The notes under the pieces are model-generated. The model was not told the DNA's origin. It did not search any database and worked only from the letters and a program-made list of their open reading frames with translations. Both the position numbers and the translations under genes were made by a program. This document shows, one piece after another, positions 54,720 through 63,735 of a stretch of DNA of 64,000 nt (position 1 is its first letter; the number at the start of each line of letters is the position of its first letter). This stretch comes from Halobacteriales archaeon QS_5_70_15 (lineage in GTDB: Archaea; Halobacteriota; Halobacteria; Halobacteriales; Haloarculaceae). The stretch is taken from positions 1 through 64,000 of the forward strand of contig PXRQ01000080.1 in assembly GCA_003022005.1 (NCBI GenBank), read 5' to 3'.

Positions 54720-56426
54720 ATGAACACGGTAGAGCGATGGAAACAGGAGAAACACCCGCTCGACGTCGTCGAGGACGTCAGGGAGTACGCCGAGGGCGGG
54801 CTCACGTTCGAGGAGATCGAGGACCGTGCGGGCGACGGGGAGTGGGAGCGCCTGAAGTGGGCCGGACTGTACGCCCACGGTCGCCAGCACGGCTACTTCA
54901 TGCTCCGGACGAAGGTCCCCGGCGGGTACCTGACCCCCGGGCAGGCCGAGGTGATCGGCGAGGTCGCCGAGGAGTTCGCCACCGCCCCCGACGAGTTCGG
55001 CGGCGAGGACCAGAACGAGGTCTGGGGCGACGCGTTCCTCGATATTACCACGAGGCAGGACGTCCAGATGCACTGGATCGAGATCGAGGACATCCCCGAG
55101 ATCTGGGACCGCTACGACGAAGTCGGGCTCACGACGGTCCAGGGCTGTGGCGACGGCGCCCGGAACGTGCTCGGCTGTCCCGCGGCCGGCCTCGACGACC
55201 ACGAGTGCTTCGACGCACAGCCCGTGGTCGAGGCGGTGTCGGACTACTTCACCGGGAACCGTGAGTACGCGAACCTCCCCCGGAAGTTCAAGATGACGAT
55301 CACGGGCTGCCGGCAGGACTGCGCGCAGTCACAGATCAACGACGTCGGCCTCGTCCCGGCGCGCAGGTCCCTCGAGGACGGCGAGTACTACGGCTTCCAC
55401 GTTCGGGTCGGCGGCGGCCTCTCTGACGGCCCGCGGATGGCCTCCGACCTGGACGTCTTCGTCCGGCCGGAGGACGCCGTGGAGTTCTGCCGCGCGGTCG
55501 CACAGACGTTCAAGGAACTCGGCGACCGCAACAACCGGGGGGTCTGCCGGATGCGCTATCTCGTCCAGCAGATGGGCCCCGAGAGATTCGAGGCGGCGGT
55601 CCGGGACCGCTGTACCGTCGACCTCCCCGCCCGCGGCACGGATCTCACCGAGGGGTACCGCGGCGACCACGTCGGCGTCCACGCCCAGAAGCGGGACGGA
55701 CTGGACTACGTCGGGTTCAACGTCATCGCGGGTCGGATGGGCGGCGAGGAGTTCGCCGAGGCCGCCCGCGCCGCTCGCGAGTACGGCACCGAGGACGCCT
55801 CCGTGCGGCTCGCCACCGACCAGAACTTCCTCGTCACGCACGTTCCCGACGCGGTGCTCGATGACCTCACGGACGAGCCGTTCGCCCGGAAGTACCGTCC
55901 GGATCCAGGGCCGTTCTCCCGGGGCGCCGTCGGCTGTACGGGATCGGAGTTCTGCAACTACGGCATCATCGAGACGAAGAAACGGGTCCGGCGGTGGGCG
56001 AAAGCTCTGGACCGCCGGATCGACACGCCCGACGACCTCGAGGTCGTCCGGATGCACATGTCGGGCTGTTCGGCCTCCTGTGCCCAGCCCCAGATCGCGG
56101 ACATCGGCTTCCGCGGCGAGACGGTGAAGATCGACGATCCCGAGGGCACGACGAACGAGGAGGGAGACAACATCGTCGAAGGGATGGACTTCGGCCTCGG
56201 GGGGTCGCTCGGCGCGGACAACGAGTTCCTCGACTGGGTGGAGAACGCCGTGCCCGCGAAAGCCGTGGTCCCGGCCCTGGAGGAGCTGTTCGCCGCTTTC
56301 GCCGCCGAGCGCGAGGACGGCGAGCGGTTCTACGAGTGGTGCCGTCGGGTCGGTAACGACCGGCTCCGGCGGGTCATGCAGGGTGCCGAGGCGAACGTTG
56401 CGGGGGGTGTCGCGGCCGATGACTGA
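54720..56426 (+). CDS. nirA: Ferredoxin-type nitrite/sulfite reductase (siroheme)
   Basis: A 568-residue protein with two NiR/SiR ferredoxin-like repeats. The repeats contain TVQGCGDGARNVLGCPAAGL and KFKMTITGCRQDCAQSQIND, and QDVQMHWIEIEDIP is the first half-domain. The siroheme/[4Fe-4S] cysteines are VGCTGSEFCNYG (CX5C) and MSGCSASCAQPQIADIG (CX3C). It makes a six-electron reduction of nitrite to ammonia or sulfite to sulfide; sequence alone does not decide. It overlaps the next gene by eight bases. Confidence 0.88.
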   Translation: MNTVERWKQEKHPLDVVEDVREYAEGGLTFEEIEDRAGDGEWERLKWAGLYAHGRQHGYFMLRTKVPGGYLTPGQAEVIGEVAEEFATAPDEFGGEDQNEVWGDAFLDITTRQDVQMHWIEIEDIPEIWDRYDEVGLTTVQGCGDGARNVLGCPAAGLDDHECFDAQPVVEAVSDYFTGNREYANLPRKFKMTITGCRQDCAQSQINDVGLVPARRSLEDGEYYGFHVRVGGGLSDGPRMASDLDVFVRPEDAVEFCRAVAQTFKELGDRNNRGVCRMRYLVQQMGPERFEAAVRDRCTVDLPARGTDLTEGYRGDHVGVHAQKRDGLDYVGFNVIAGRMGGEEFAEAARAAREYGTEDASVRLATDQNFLVTHVPDAVLDDLTDEPFARKYRPDPGPFSRGAVGCTGSEFCNYGIIETKKRVRRWAKALDRRIDTPDDLEVVRMHMSGCSASCAQPQIADIGFRGETVKIDDPEGTTNEEGDNIVEGMDFGLGGSLGADNEFLDWVENAVPAKAVVPALEELFAAFAAEREDGERFYEWCRRVGNDRLRRVMQGAEANVAGGVAADD

Positions 56427-58158
56427 CGACGAGCGGCCGGTCAACGCGCCGGCCGACGCGGCGCCCGAACTGGTCGAGGCCCCGGATGCGGATCGGAACG
56501 AGGACCGGGAACCGACGCCGCTCCCCCGCGTTCCGGACGTCCCGGAGGCGGAGAAGGCGGCGATCGGCGTCCCGCAGGACGGCGGCCACGCCGGGGCCGA
56601 CCGCGGGGGGCGCGAGCGGGTCAAGCCCATCAAGTTCCGCCGGATCGACGGACGACGGGACTCGGCGGAGCGGCCGGGTGCCGCACGCCCCGGGGCCGAG
56701 AGGTCCGATGCGATAGACACGGGGGACCCAGAGGACGGCTGTGTCTGTGGCTCCGCGCGTGGCTGTGGCAAGCGCGGCGCGGACCGGAGTCGGCCGGTCG
56801 CCGACGGCGGCGCGGCCCCGAAGAACGTCGACGGCGAGGGTCGGCTCGGCGACCTCTCGTTCACTTCGCCCGCGGAGGGCGTGAGCCAGGACGTCTACGA
56901 CGACCGGCCGGACAAACGAATCCAGGTCCCGGAGGGCGTCGATCTCGACACGCCGGGCTACTCGATCCGGCGTGAGATGAACGACATCGAGACGCCCGAG
57001 GACAAGACGTGGTTCATGGAACTGGACGAGGCGGTCATCGACGCCGACCGCTGCATCCAGTGTGGCACCTGCGTCGCGTCCTGCCCCTCCGACTCCATCG
57101 GCATCGGCGAGGACGGCCTGCCCGAACTCGTCAAGATGTGTACCGGGTGCTCGCTCTGCTGGGACTTCTGTCCCCGCGGAGGCCTGCGCTACGAGCGCCA
57201 GTGGAAGATCACCGGCGGCGAGGACAACGTAAAGGGGGCGGGCGACCCCATCACGGAGTTCTCCGCGAAGGTCGAGGAGGAGTGGCGCGAGGGCGCACAG
57301 GACGGTGGCGTCGTTACGTCGGTCCTGATCCACCTGCTAGAGGCGGACGAAATCGACGGAGCGCTCGTCGCCACCGAGTCCGACGAGGAGCCCTGGAAGG
57401 CCGAGGCGTTCCTCGCCACCACGCCCGAGGAGCTCATCGAGAACGCGGGGAGCTTCTACAACCAGACGATGGCGCTCGGGAACCTCGGGCCGGACCGGTG
57501 GGAGCACAAGCTCCCCGAGACGGACCCCGAGGACCTCTCGCTCGCGCTCGTAGGCACTCCCTGCGAGATCGAGGGCATCCGCGCGCTTCAGGACTTCGAG
57601 TGGGAGTACGGCTCCGAGGAGGCCGGCGTCAGGGCCGTTGACTACACCATCGCCCTGATGTGCACGAAGAACTTCAATTACCGCCGACTCGTCGGCGACC
57701 TCATCGAGGAGGAACGGGGGATCGACCGCGAGGAGATCGGCAAGATGGACGTTCTCCACGGGGAGATGATGGTGTACGGCCGCGACGGCGAGATGATCCT
57801 GGAGGAGGACGTCGAGCGCTTCCACGGCGCCGCGCTGAAGGGCTGTGACGAGTGTGCGGACTTCACCGGCTACTGCGCGGACCTGACCGTCGGCTCGGTG
57901 GGGTCGAGCGACGAGTACTCCTCGGTCATCGTCCGCACGGAGACGGGGCTGGACGCCTGGGAGCTGACCGCGCCGGACCTGGACTACCACGACCTGGAGG
58001 ACCGGAGCGCGGTCGGGAAGCTCCAGGGCTGGGACAAGAAGCAGGCGTTCGAGTCGCTGGAGCGGCCGTTCGATCCCGACGCCCCGCGGTTCATCGAGTA
58101 CACCGAGCACGCCGAGCAGTACGGCACCGAGCCCGACCCACACGAGGCCGACCACTGA
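56419..58158 (+). CDS. F420-hydrogenase beta-subunit (FrhB)-like ferredoxin protein
   Basis: A 579-residue protein starting inside the nirA end. Residues 1-165 are a disordered acidic extension with a small cysteine cluster (DGCVCGSARGCGKRG). Two [4Fe-4S] motifs follow: CIQCGTCVASCPSDSIGIGE and KMCTGCSLCWDFCPRGGL. The FrhB N/C domains then run: LALVGTPCEIEGIRALQDFE, DYTIALMCTKNFNYRRLVGD and GCDECADFTGYCADLTVGSV. FrhB-type proteins use FAD to pass electrons from F420H2. With nirA it resembles the two halves of methanogen Fsr. The TGA is the left repeat of an inverted-repeat element. Confidence 0.87.
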   Translation: MTDDERPVNAPADAAPELVEAPDADRNEDREPTPLPRVPDVPEAEKAAIGVPQDGGHAGADRGGRERVKPIKFRRIDGRRDSAERPGAARPGAERSDAIDTGDPEDGCVCGSARGCGKRGADRSRPVADGGAAPKNVDGEGRLGDLSFTSPAEGVSQDVYDDRPDKRIQVPEGVDLDTPGYSIRREMNDIETPEDKTWFMELDEAVIDADRCIQCGTCVASCPSDSIGIGEDGLPELVKMCTGCSLCWDFCPRGGLRYERQWKITGGEDNVKGAGDPITEFSAKVEEEWREGAQDGGVVTSVLIHLLEADEIDGALVATESDEEPWKAEAFLATTPEELIENAGSFYNQTMALGNLGPDRWEHKLPETDPEDLSLALVGTPCEIEGIRALQDFEWEYGSEEAGVRAVDYTIALMCTKNFNYRRLVGDLIEEERGIDREEIGKMDVLHGEMMVYGRDGEMILEEDVERFHGAALKGCDECADFTGYCADLTVGSVGSSDEYSSVIVRTETGLDAWELTAPDLDYHDLEDRSAVGKLQGWDKKQAFESLERPFDPDAPRFIEYTEHAEQYGTEPDPHEADH

Positions 58159-58233
58159 TACGATCGTGCGTACGGATTTCCCGGTTATCACCCGATCGGG
58201 TTCGGCGGTCATCGGTAACGGACCACGCACGTA
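58159..58233. mobile_element. 75-bp inverted-repeat element after the FrhB-like gene
   Basis: TACGATCGTGCGTA (58159-58172) and the right arm CCACGCACGTA (58223-58233) are inverted. The core GTTATCACCCGATCGGGTTC and CGGTAACGGAC aligns with 39214-39292. Left flank TGA is the stop codon; the right flank is CGA. Confidence 0.75.
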
Positions 58234-58354
58234 CGAACGTCCACGCGGCAGGGGGCGCCGGCACGGCGGACAGCGGGCGGAGACCTCCGCTGCCGCCGGA
58301 CGGCGACCGCGGACCCCGGTGGTTTCATGTCGACAGGAACGGTAACTTCTTGTA

Positions 58355-59299
58355 ATGGAGGTCTACGTAGTGGCGGGTGGCGACGGGGCGGGCAAGACGG
58401 CGACGGCGCTCAACCTGACCGTCGCCCTCCGCGAGGCGGGCCACTACGCGGCGGTTCTCGATGCGGATCTGGGGGGGAACGTCGCATCGCTCCTCGGTAT
58501 CGAGTTCGGGGCCACGCTGGGGGACGCGGTGGCCGGGGACGCTGGCGTCCGCGAGGCAACGGTCGAGCGTGAACTCTCGGCCGAGGGGCTCCCGGAGGGG
58601 GACCTCGCCGACTACCGGGAGGCGCTCGCGGCCGACCGGACCCAGTTCAGGGCCGGCGCCGAGGCCCACGGGGGGACGGTGACCGCCGAGGCCGAGCCCG
58701 ACGTCGGCATGGTGCCGGTGGTCGGCGGCTGGCGCGACCGGGGGGACCGCCTGGCGACCGATCCGGAGGCGCTGTCGTACGCTCTCGGCGATCTGGCGAT
58801 GGCCTACGACGTCCTCGTCGTGGACGCGGGCAACGGTCCGGCCGCCGAGTCGCCGATCACCGACGGGGTCGACGGCGTCCTCGCGGTGACGACGCCCGAC
58901 CCCGCGACGTGCGAGGCCGCCGAGGCGGACGCGACGAACTGCGCCCGGGGCGGCACACAGGTCGTCGGCGCGGTCATCAACGGCGCGGACGAAACCACCA
59001 GCGTCTCGGAGCTGACGGACCTGGTCGGCGCGAAGGCGTTCGGGGTCGTCCCGGAGGACGCCCGGACGCCGGCGATAGAGCCCGTCGCGTACAGCGTCCC
59101 GGGGAGCCCCGCCGCGACGGCCTACGACCGGCTCGCGGCGTCGCTCCTCGACTGGGACGGCACCTCGGGGCTCCTCGGGCCGACCCCGGCGAACCGACGC
59201 GACGGCCCCGCGGGCTCGGACGTCGCCACCGACGGCGACGGCTCGGAGCCGGACGAGGACGGCTCCGGCGGGTTCCTCTCGCGGCTGCTGGGCCGCTGA
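58355..59299 (+). CDS. MinD/ParA-like P-loop ATPase with altered deviant Walker A
   Basis: A 314-residue protein. MEVYVVAGGDGAGKTATALN is the P-loop; the usual deviant form is KGGxGKT/S, but here the signature-lysine position reads Asp (GGDGAGKT). DADLGGNVASLLGIE is the switch I/A' region, and VLVVDAGNGPAAESPITDGV the Walker B region. The C-terminus ends in an amphipathic FLSRLLGR, like a membrane-targeting helix. It probably positions a cell-surface or chromosomal partner, not known. Confidence 0.82.
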   Translation: MEVYVVAGGDGAGKTATALNLTVALREAGHYAAVLDADLGGNVASLLGIEFGATLGDAVAGDAGVREATVERELSAEGLPEGDLADYREALAADRTQFRAGAEAHGGTVTAEAEPDVGMVPVVGGWRDRGDRLATDPEALSYALGDLAMAYDVLVVDAGNGPAAESPITDGVDGVLAVTTPDPATCEAAEADATNCARGGTQVVGAVINGADETTSVSELTDLVGAKAFGVVPEDARTPAIEPVAYSVPGSPAATAYDRLAASLLDWDGTSGLLGPTPANRRDGPAGSDVATDGDGSEPDEDGSGGFLSRLLGR

Positions 59300-59338
59300 A
59301 CGGGAACGCCTTTGGACGGGACGCCCGTCCGGAACCGT

Positions 59339-59488
59339 ATGGCCGACGCGGAGCCCGACCCCTCGATACCGCTCTCCTGGATCGTGATCTTCCTGCTGCT
59401 CGCGCTGGGGCTGGCGGCCGCGGGCGTGCTGTTCGTCGGCGGCGACCTGACCGGCACGGGCGCGCTCGCCCCGCCCGTCACCGCCTGA
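59339..59488 (+). CDS. 49-residue single-TM protein
   Basis: ATG 59339 gives MADAEPDPSIPLSWIVIFLL then LALGLAAAGVLFVGGDLTG. One membrane span between acidic head and short tail. It follows the MinD-like gene by 39 bp and could be its membrane partner. The TGA (59486-59488) is the left repeat of the next element. Confidence 0.55.
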   Translation: MADAEPDPSIPLSWIVIFLLLALGLAAAGVLFVGGDLTGTGALAPPVTA

Positions 59489-59566
59489 TACGGTCGCGTG
59501 TCGTCCATTGCCGGCGGTCGCTGATCCCGTCGGGGGATCGACGGTAGATCCTCACCCACGACCGTC
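59489..59566. mobile_element. Inverted-repeat element between two convergent stop codons
   Basis: TACGGTCGCGTGTC at 59489 and CACCCACGACCGTC ending at 59566 are inverted. The reverse-complement core GATCTACCGTCGATCCCCCG resembles the family. Left flank TGA is the stop of the 49-residue gene; the right end lies 3 bp from the TCA (TGA) stop of argS. Confidence 0.7.
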
Positions 59567-59569
59567 GAC

Positions 59570-61336
59570 TCACATCGAGTCCGGGGCGGCGACGCCGAGC
59601 AGGCCCAGCGCGTTCGCCACCGCGTGTCTGGAGGCACGGACCAGCGCGAGGCGGGCCTCGCGCAGTTCGCCATCGGCCCGGAGCACCGGACACTCCCGGT
59701 AGAAGGCGTTGAACGCCTCTGCGAGTTCGCGCGTGTACGTGGCGACCCGGTGGGGTTCGAGCTCGTCGGCCGCCCGCTCGACCACGCCCTCGAACCGCGC
59801 GAGCGTCAGCAGCAGTTCGCGCTCCTCGTCGGCGGTCAGCGTCGAGGCGTCGGGCAGCGCGGCCGGGTCCTCCGGCACCGCACCCGCCTCGCCAGCCTCC
59901 TCGAGGATGCCACAGCACCGCGCGTGGACGTACTGGACGTAGGGCGCGGACTGGGCCTCGAAGTCCAGCGCCTCGTCCCACCGGAACGTGATGGACTTGG
60001 CCGGCTGCTTGGAGACGATGTCGTATCTGACCGCGCCGATGCCGACCTGCTCGGCAATCCGCTCGACGTCCGTCTCGGTGAGGTCGTCCTCGCGCAGGCG
60101 GTCCTCGGCGCGCTTCTCGTACTCCTCGCGGGCGCGCGCGACGGCCTCGTCGAGCAGGTCGTCGAGGTTCACGCCGGTCCCCGCCCGGGTCGACATCTTC
60201 CCCTCCGGGAGGTTAACGTAGGAGTAGATGACGTTGGAGAGCCGCGAGACGTCGTCGCCGAGCAGGTCCAGCGCCGCCCGGAGCTGGTCGGCCTGGAGCT
60301 TGTGGTCCTCGCCGAGCACCGTCACCGCGCGGTCGAAGTGCTCGAACTTCCACTCGTGGTGAGCGAGGTCCCGCGTGGTGTAGAGCGAGGTCCCGTCCGA
60401 CCGGAGGAACACGAGGGACTTCTCGATGCCGTACTCGGAGAGGTCGAGCTGCCAGGCGTCCTCCTCGTAGACGCTCGCGTCGAGGTCGCGCAGCCGGTCG
60501 ACCAGCTCGTCGGTCGAGCCGTCGCGCATGAACCGCGTCTCCTTGACGAACTCGTCGAACTCGGCGGGCAGCCGCAGCAGACACTCGCGCATCCCCGCCA
60601 GGACCGTGTCGACCCCCTCGCTCCCCCGCTCGTAGGTCGCCTCGTCGCCCGCCTCGAGCCCCCGCATGATACCGGCTATCTCCACCTCGGCCGCCTCGAC
60701 CTCGTCGGGGTCGGCGCTCTCGAGGAACTCGTTGCCCCGCCGGTAGTACCGGACCATCTCGTACTCCGCGCGGTCCCGTTCGGGCTCCGGGAGGTCGGAC
60801 TCGTCGAACGTCTCGTAGGCCCAGGTGAACACGGCCATCTGCCGGCCGGCGTCGTTGACGTAGTAGTTGCGCTCGACGTCGTAGCCAGCGAACTCGAGGA
60901 CGTTCGCCACCGCGTCGCCGATGATCGGGTTCCGGGCCCGGCCGACGTGAACGGGTCCAGTGGGGTTCGCGGAGGTGTGCTCGACGACCACGGACTCCCC
61001 GCGCTCGTCGAGGCGACCGAACGACTCGTCCTGCCCGGCTTCGAGCGTCGCGTCGAAGTACGCCCCGCTCGGGTGGAAGTTGACGTACGGTCCCCGGGTC
61101 TCGACGCGGTCGACGTAGGCGAGCGAGTCCGGGTCGATGGCGTCGGCGATCTCGTTCGCGACCCGCGGCGGGGGGGCGCCGGCCTCGCTCGCCAGTCGGA
61201 AGGCGACGCTCGAGGCGAGCACGGCGGGGACGTCCGTCGGCGGCTGCTCGATCCCGAGGTCGTCGGTCGGGTAGCCGGCCCCGGCGAGCGCCCCGGCGAG
61301 CGCGTCCGCGACCTCGTCGCGGAAGGCGGTGAACAT
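59570..61336 (-). CDS. argS: Arginyl-tRNA synthetase
   Basis: A 588-residue class I synthetase. [20 protein letters not shown] holds the HIGH-like motif and [20 protein letters not shown] the KMSKS-like motif. The C-terminal anticodon-binding domain ([40 protein letters not shown]) is complete. Start [17 protein letters not shown] fits the family; upstream Met is out of context. Confidence 0.96.
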   Translation of the reverse strand: MFTAFRDEVADALAGALAGAGYPTDDLGIEQPPTDVPAVLASSVAFRLASEAGAPPPRVANEIADAIDPDSLAYVDRVETRGPYVNFHPSGAYFDATLEAGQDESFGRLDERGESVVVEHTSANPTGPVHVGRARNPIIGDAVANVLEFAGYDVERNYYVNDAGRQMAVFTWAYETFDESDLPEPERDRAEYEMVRYYRRGNEFLESADPDEVEAAEVEIAGIMRGLEAGDEATYERGSEGVDTVLAGMRECLLRLPAEFDEFVKETRFMRDGSTDELVDRLRDLDASVYEEDAWQLDLSEYGIEKSLVFLRSDGTSLYTTRDLAHHEWKFEHFDRAVTVLGEDHKLQADQLRAALDLLGDDVSRLSNVIYSYVNLPEGKMSTRAGTGVNLDDLLDEAVARAREEYEKRAEDRLREDDLTETDVERIAEQVGIGAVRYDIVSKQPAKSITFRWDEALDFEAQSAPYVQYVHARCCGILEEAGEAGAVPEDPAALPDASTLTADEERELLLTLARFEGVVERAADELEPHRVATYTRELAEAFNAFYRECPVLRADGELREARLALVRASRHAVANALGLLGVAAPDSM

Positions 61337-61387
61337 GACCGGGGGTTCCCGTGGGGCGACCAAATCGGTGTCGGGTTCGCTCCGGGG

Positions 61388-61840
61388 TCACTCGGTTCCT
61401 GCTCCCGGCCCCGTTCTCGCCTCCGCATCTCCGTTCGCCTCCGCGTCCGGCTCCCGGTCCATCAGCTGTTCGAGCTGGTGGCGGCGCTTGCCGATGTCGA
61501 TGGCCGGCTGGACGCTCCCCGCGGTCGCGAGCCTATCGAGGGTCAACAGCGGGTCGACCCTCTCGGCCTCCACCCGCTCGAACAGCGTCTCGATGCTCGA
61601 CCGGTTCAGCGCCAGCGAGTCCAGCCGCCCGATGGCGATGGCGAGCGGGACCGACGCCGCCGGCGACTCCGGGAACGCCTTCAGGTCGCCGAACTCGGGC
61701 GTGCCGCCCGTCTCGGCGGGGTGGAGGCGCAGACAGCGGGTGCAGAGCCCCGCGTGCGGGACCGGCTTGGGCAGGTGCTCGCGGAGGTCCTCCGGTACGT
61801 CGAACGTCGCGACCGTTCCGTTGCAGGCGGGGCAGTTCAT
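61388..61840 (-). CDS. DUF6276-like zinc-ribbon protein
   Basis: A 150-residue protein starting MNCPACNGTVATFDVPEDLR. CPAC (3-6) and LCTRCLRLHP (second knuckle) form a zinc ribbon; the rest (AIAIGRLDSLALNRSSIETL, VDPLLTLDRLATAGSVQPAI) is helical. It is conserved beside argS and atpD in haloarchaea as I remember them. Function unknown. Confidence 0.8.
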   Translation of the reverse strand: MNCPACNGTVATFDVPEDLREHLPKPVPHAGLCTRCLRLHPAETGGTPEFGDLKAFPESPAASVPLAIAIGRLDSLALNRSSIETLFERVEAERVDPLLTLDRLATAGSVQPAIDIGKRRHQLEQLMDREPDAEANGDAEARTGPGAGTE

Positions 61841-61884
61841 ACCGGGCGAACGACCCCGGGGAAGAAAAAGGAGCGGGGACCGGA

Positions 61885-61947
61885 GCCGGACTCCCGCTCG
61901 TCGGCGACGCGTACGCCCCCCGGGGTTGGGTTCCGACGCCGTCCGTA
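61885..61947. mobile_element. Possible eroded inverted-repeat element at the atpD stop codon
   Basis: The right end CCGACGCCGTCCGTA is followed by TCA (61948-61950), the atpD stop on the reverse strand. A weak inverted partner GCCGGACTCCCGCTCGTCGG starts at 61885. Only the TAC terminus and the stop-codon junction match the family strongly. Confidence 0.35.
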
Positions 61948-62640
61948 TCAGTCGTCGGCCGCGACGGGCTCCTCGGCCTCTTCGGCTTCCTCCTCGGCGC
62001 GGGCCTCGGCCTCCTCGCGCTCCTTCTTGGCCTTGATCTTCTTCATGCGAAAGATCTCCTCGCGCTCCTGCTCCTCTAACTTCTGCTCGATGTACTCCTG
62101 GTTCTCGTAGAGCTGCGGGAGGAGGGTGAACTCGAGCGCGTTGACGCGGCGCTTGGTCGTCTCGATCTCCTCCAGCATCTTCTTCATCGCCGTCTCGACC
62201 TCGGCGGCGAGGATAACCGACTCGACGAGCTCCTCGTAGGCGTCGGCGGCCTCGTCGATGCGCGCGCTCGAACCAAGCAGGCCGTAGCCCCGCTCGTCGA
62301 GGTCCTTCTTCACCTTCGAGGACTCGATCTGCGGGACGACCACGCCCATGATGTTCTTGGACTGGGTCGTGATCTCGGGGTGTTCCTTGAGCGCCGCCGC
62401 GGCCCCCCGGACCGCGACGTCGCCGTCCATCGCCCGGGCCATGTCGATGGCCTCCTGTGCCCGGTCGTAGTCCGCCTCGAGCTCCGAACGGACGTCCTGG
62501 GCCTGATCCAGGATGTCCATGAACTCCATGATGAGGCCGTCGCGCTTCTTCTCTAAGGTGTCGTGCCCACGCTCGGAGAGGTCGATGCGGTCCTCGATCT
62601 GCATGAGGTTCTTCCGCGTGGGTTTGACGTCCTTGGCCAT
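61948..62640 (-). CDS. atpD: A-type ATP synthase subunit D
   Basis: A 230-residue coiled-coil protein. [20 protein letters not shown] and [20 protein letters not shown] open the family; [20 protein letters not shown] and [20 protein letters not shown] close it. It is the central-stalk subunit that rotates within the A3B3 head. The acidic Ala/Glu tail is a haloarchaeal addition. Subunit B is at 63736. Confidence 0.95.
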   Translation of the reverse strand: MAKDVKPTRKNLMQIEDRIDLSERGHDTLEKKRDGLIMEFMDILDQAQDVRSELEADYDRAQEAIDMARAMDGDVAVRGAAAALKEHPEITTQSKNIMGVVVPQIESSKVKKDLDERGYGLLGSSARIDEAADAYEELVESVILAAEVETAMKKMLEEIETTKRRVNALEFTLLPQLYENQEYIEQKLEEQEREEIFRMKKIKAKKEREEAEARAEEEAEEAEEPVAADD

Positions 62641-62821
62641 ATCGGTTCGTCCCGTCCACTCCGTCCCGTTGTTCCCATCCTGTTCCCCATCTCGTCCGCT
62701 GGAACCCGCTCCTCGGCGGGGACGCCGCCCGCGTCACGCCCCACGGGCCGTTCGGCTCCGTGGCCGCGCTTGCGGTCCCTCCGTCGTCCCGCTCGCGGGC
62801 GGCCGCCGGGCGCCCGCCCGG

Positions 62822-63666
62822 TTACGGGAACGTCAGCGCGCGTCGCTCGCCGGCCGCGTCGACGGTCGCCGCGTAGACGGGGACCAGCGGGACGAACCGG
62901 CGGCCGCCGCGCTCGAACGTCGCGAACAGCTCCCACAGCTCCTCGACCGTGCCCTCGTCGAACCCCATCCCCGCGAGCGTCTCGGGGTCGACCTGGGGGG
63001 TATCAGCGAGTAGGCGTCCTCGCGGGCGGTCTCGAACGCCTCGGCGTCGACGATGGGCTCGATGTCCGCCCAGACGCGTTCGAGGTACGAGGGGAACCGC
63101 GCCCACGACCGGTAGCCGGTGGGGACCATCTCGCCGAACCCCCCCGAGTGTGACTCGGGAACGACCCCCCGGACGATCTCGCGGGCCTCGTCGTTGGGGA
63201 GCACCTTCGGCTCGCGACCGCGGTCGGGGTCGAGCCACTCGGGGACCGGCGCCGTGCCGGCCTCGGTCGGGGGGTCGGTGCCGACCGGGCGGCCGTCCAG
63301 CCGGCGTTCCATGATCTCGAACGCGACGGCGTAGCGCGCTATCGCGAAGTCGTAGCACCTGAGCTGACCCCGGAGCTCGGCGAACTCCCCGGGGGCGAGG
63401 TCCACGTCGGCGAGCGTGTACCTCGGGAGGTCCGGTTCGGTCGCCGAGACGAGCGTGTCCCGCAGGGCGATGTCGAGGGCGGCGAACTCGCGGGTCCGGA
63501 ACGCCGGGGCCAGCTGTCCCCAGGCGTAACGGAGGAACCGCGGCTCGTGGTACATCAGCGTCCGCCAGATCGAGCCCACGAAGCCGGTCGTCCGGGCGAT
63601 GTCCTCGTAGAGGCCGCGCTGCCAGCCGGTCGCCTCCGACTCGTACAGCTGTTCCGTCTGGTCCAT
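62822..63666 (-). pseudogene. DehI-like (halocarboxylic acid dehydrogenase family) gene with a frameshift
   Basis: ATG 63666 reads MDQTEQLYESEATGWQRGLY, FVGSIWRTLMYHEPRFLRYA, LRCYDFAIARYAVAFEIMER and FPSYLERVWADIEPIVDAEA to DAYSLI near 63005. The rest, DTPQVDPETLAGMGFDEGTV and RFVPLVPVYAATVDAAGE, is in another frame ending at TAA 62822. A few residues are missing at the joint. The family is named for a bacterial dehalogenase, but haloarchaeal members beside ATP synthase genes are not dehalogenases as far as known. Confidence 0.72.
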
Positions 63667-63735
63667 GCCCGCGAACGACGCCGCGGGGACAAAGAAGCAG
63701 GGGTCGCTCGACGCCCCCGCGGGACTACGCCGGTC

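Noticed and set aside
59570..61336. Forward-strand open frame of over 800 codons opposite argS
   Set aside because: It mirrors argS and its neighbours; argS has all class I synthetase motifs.
62822..63666. True dehalogenase function for the DehI-like gene
   Set aside because: The gene is frameshifted and its family name comes from distant bacterial enzymes; the atp operon context does not support dehalogenation.
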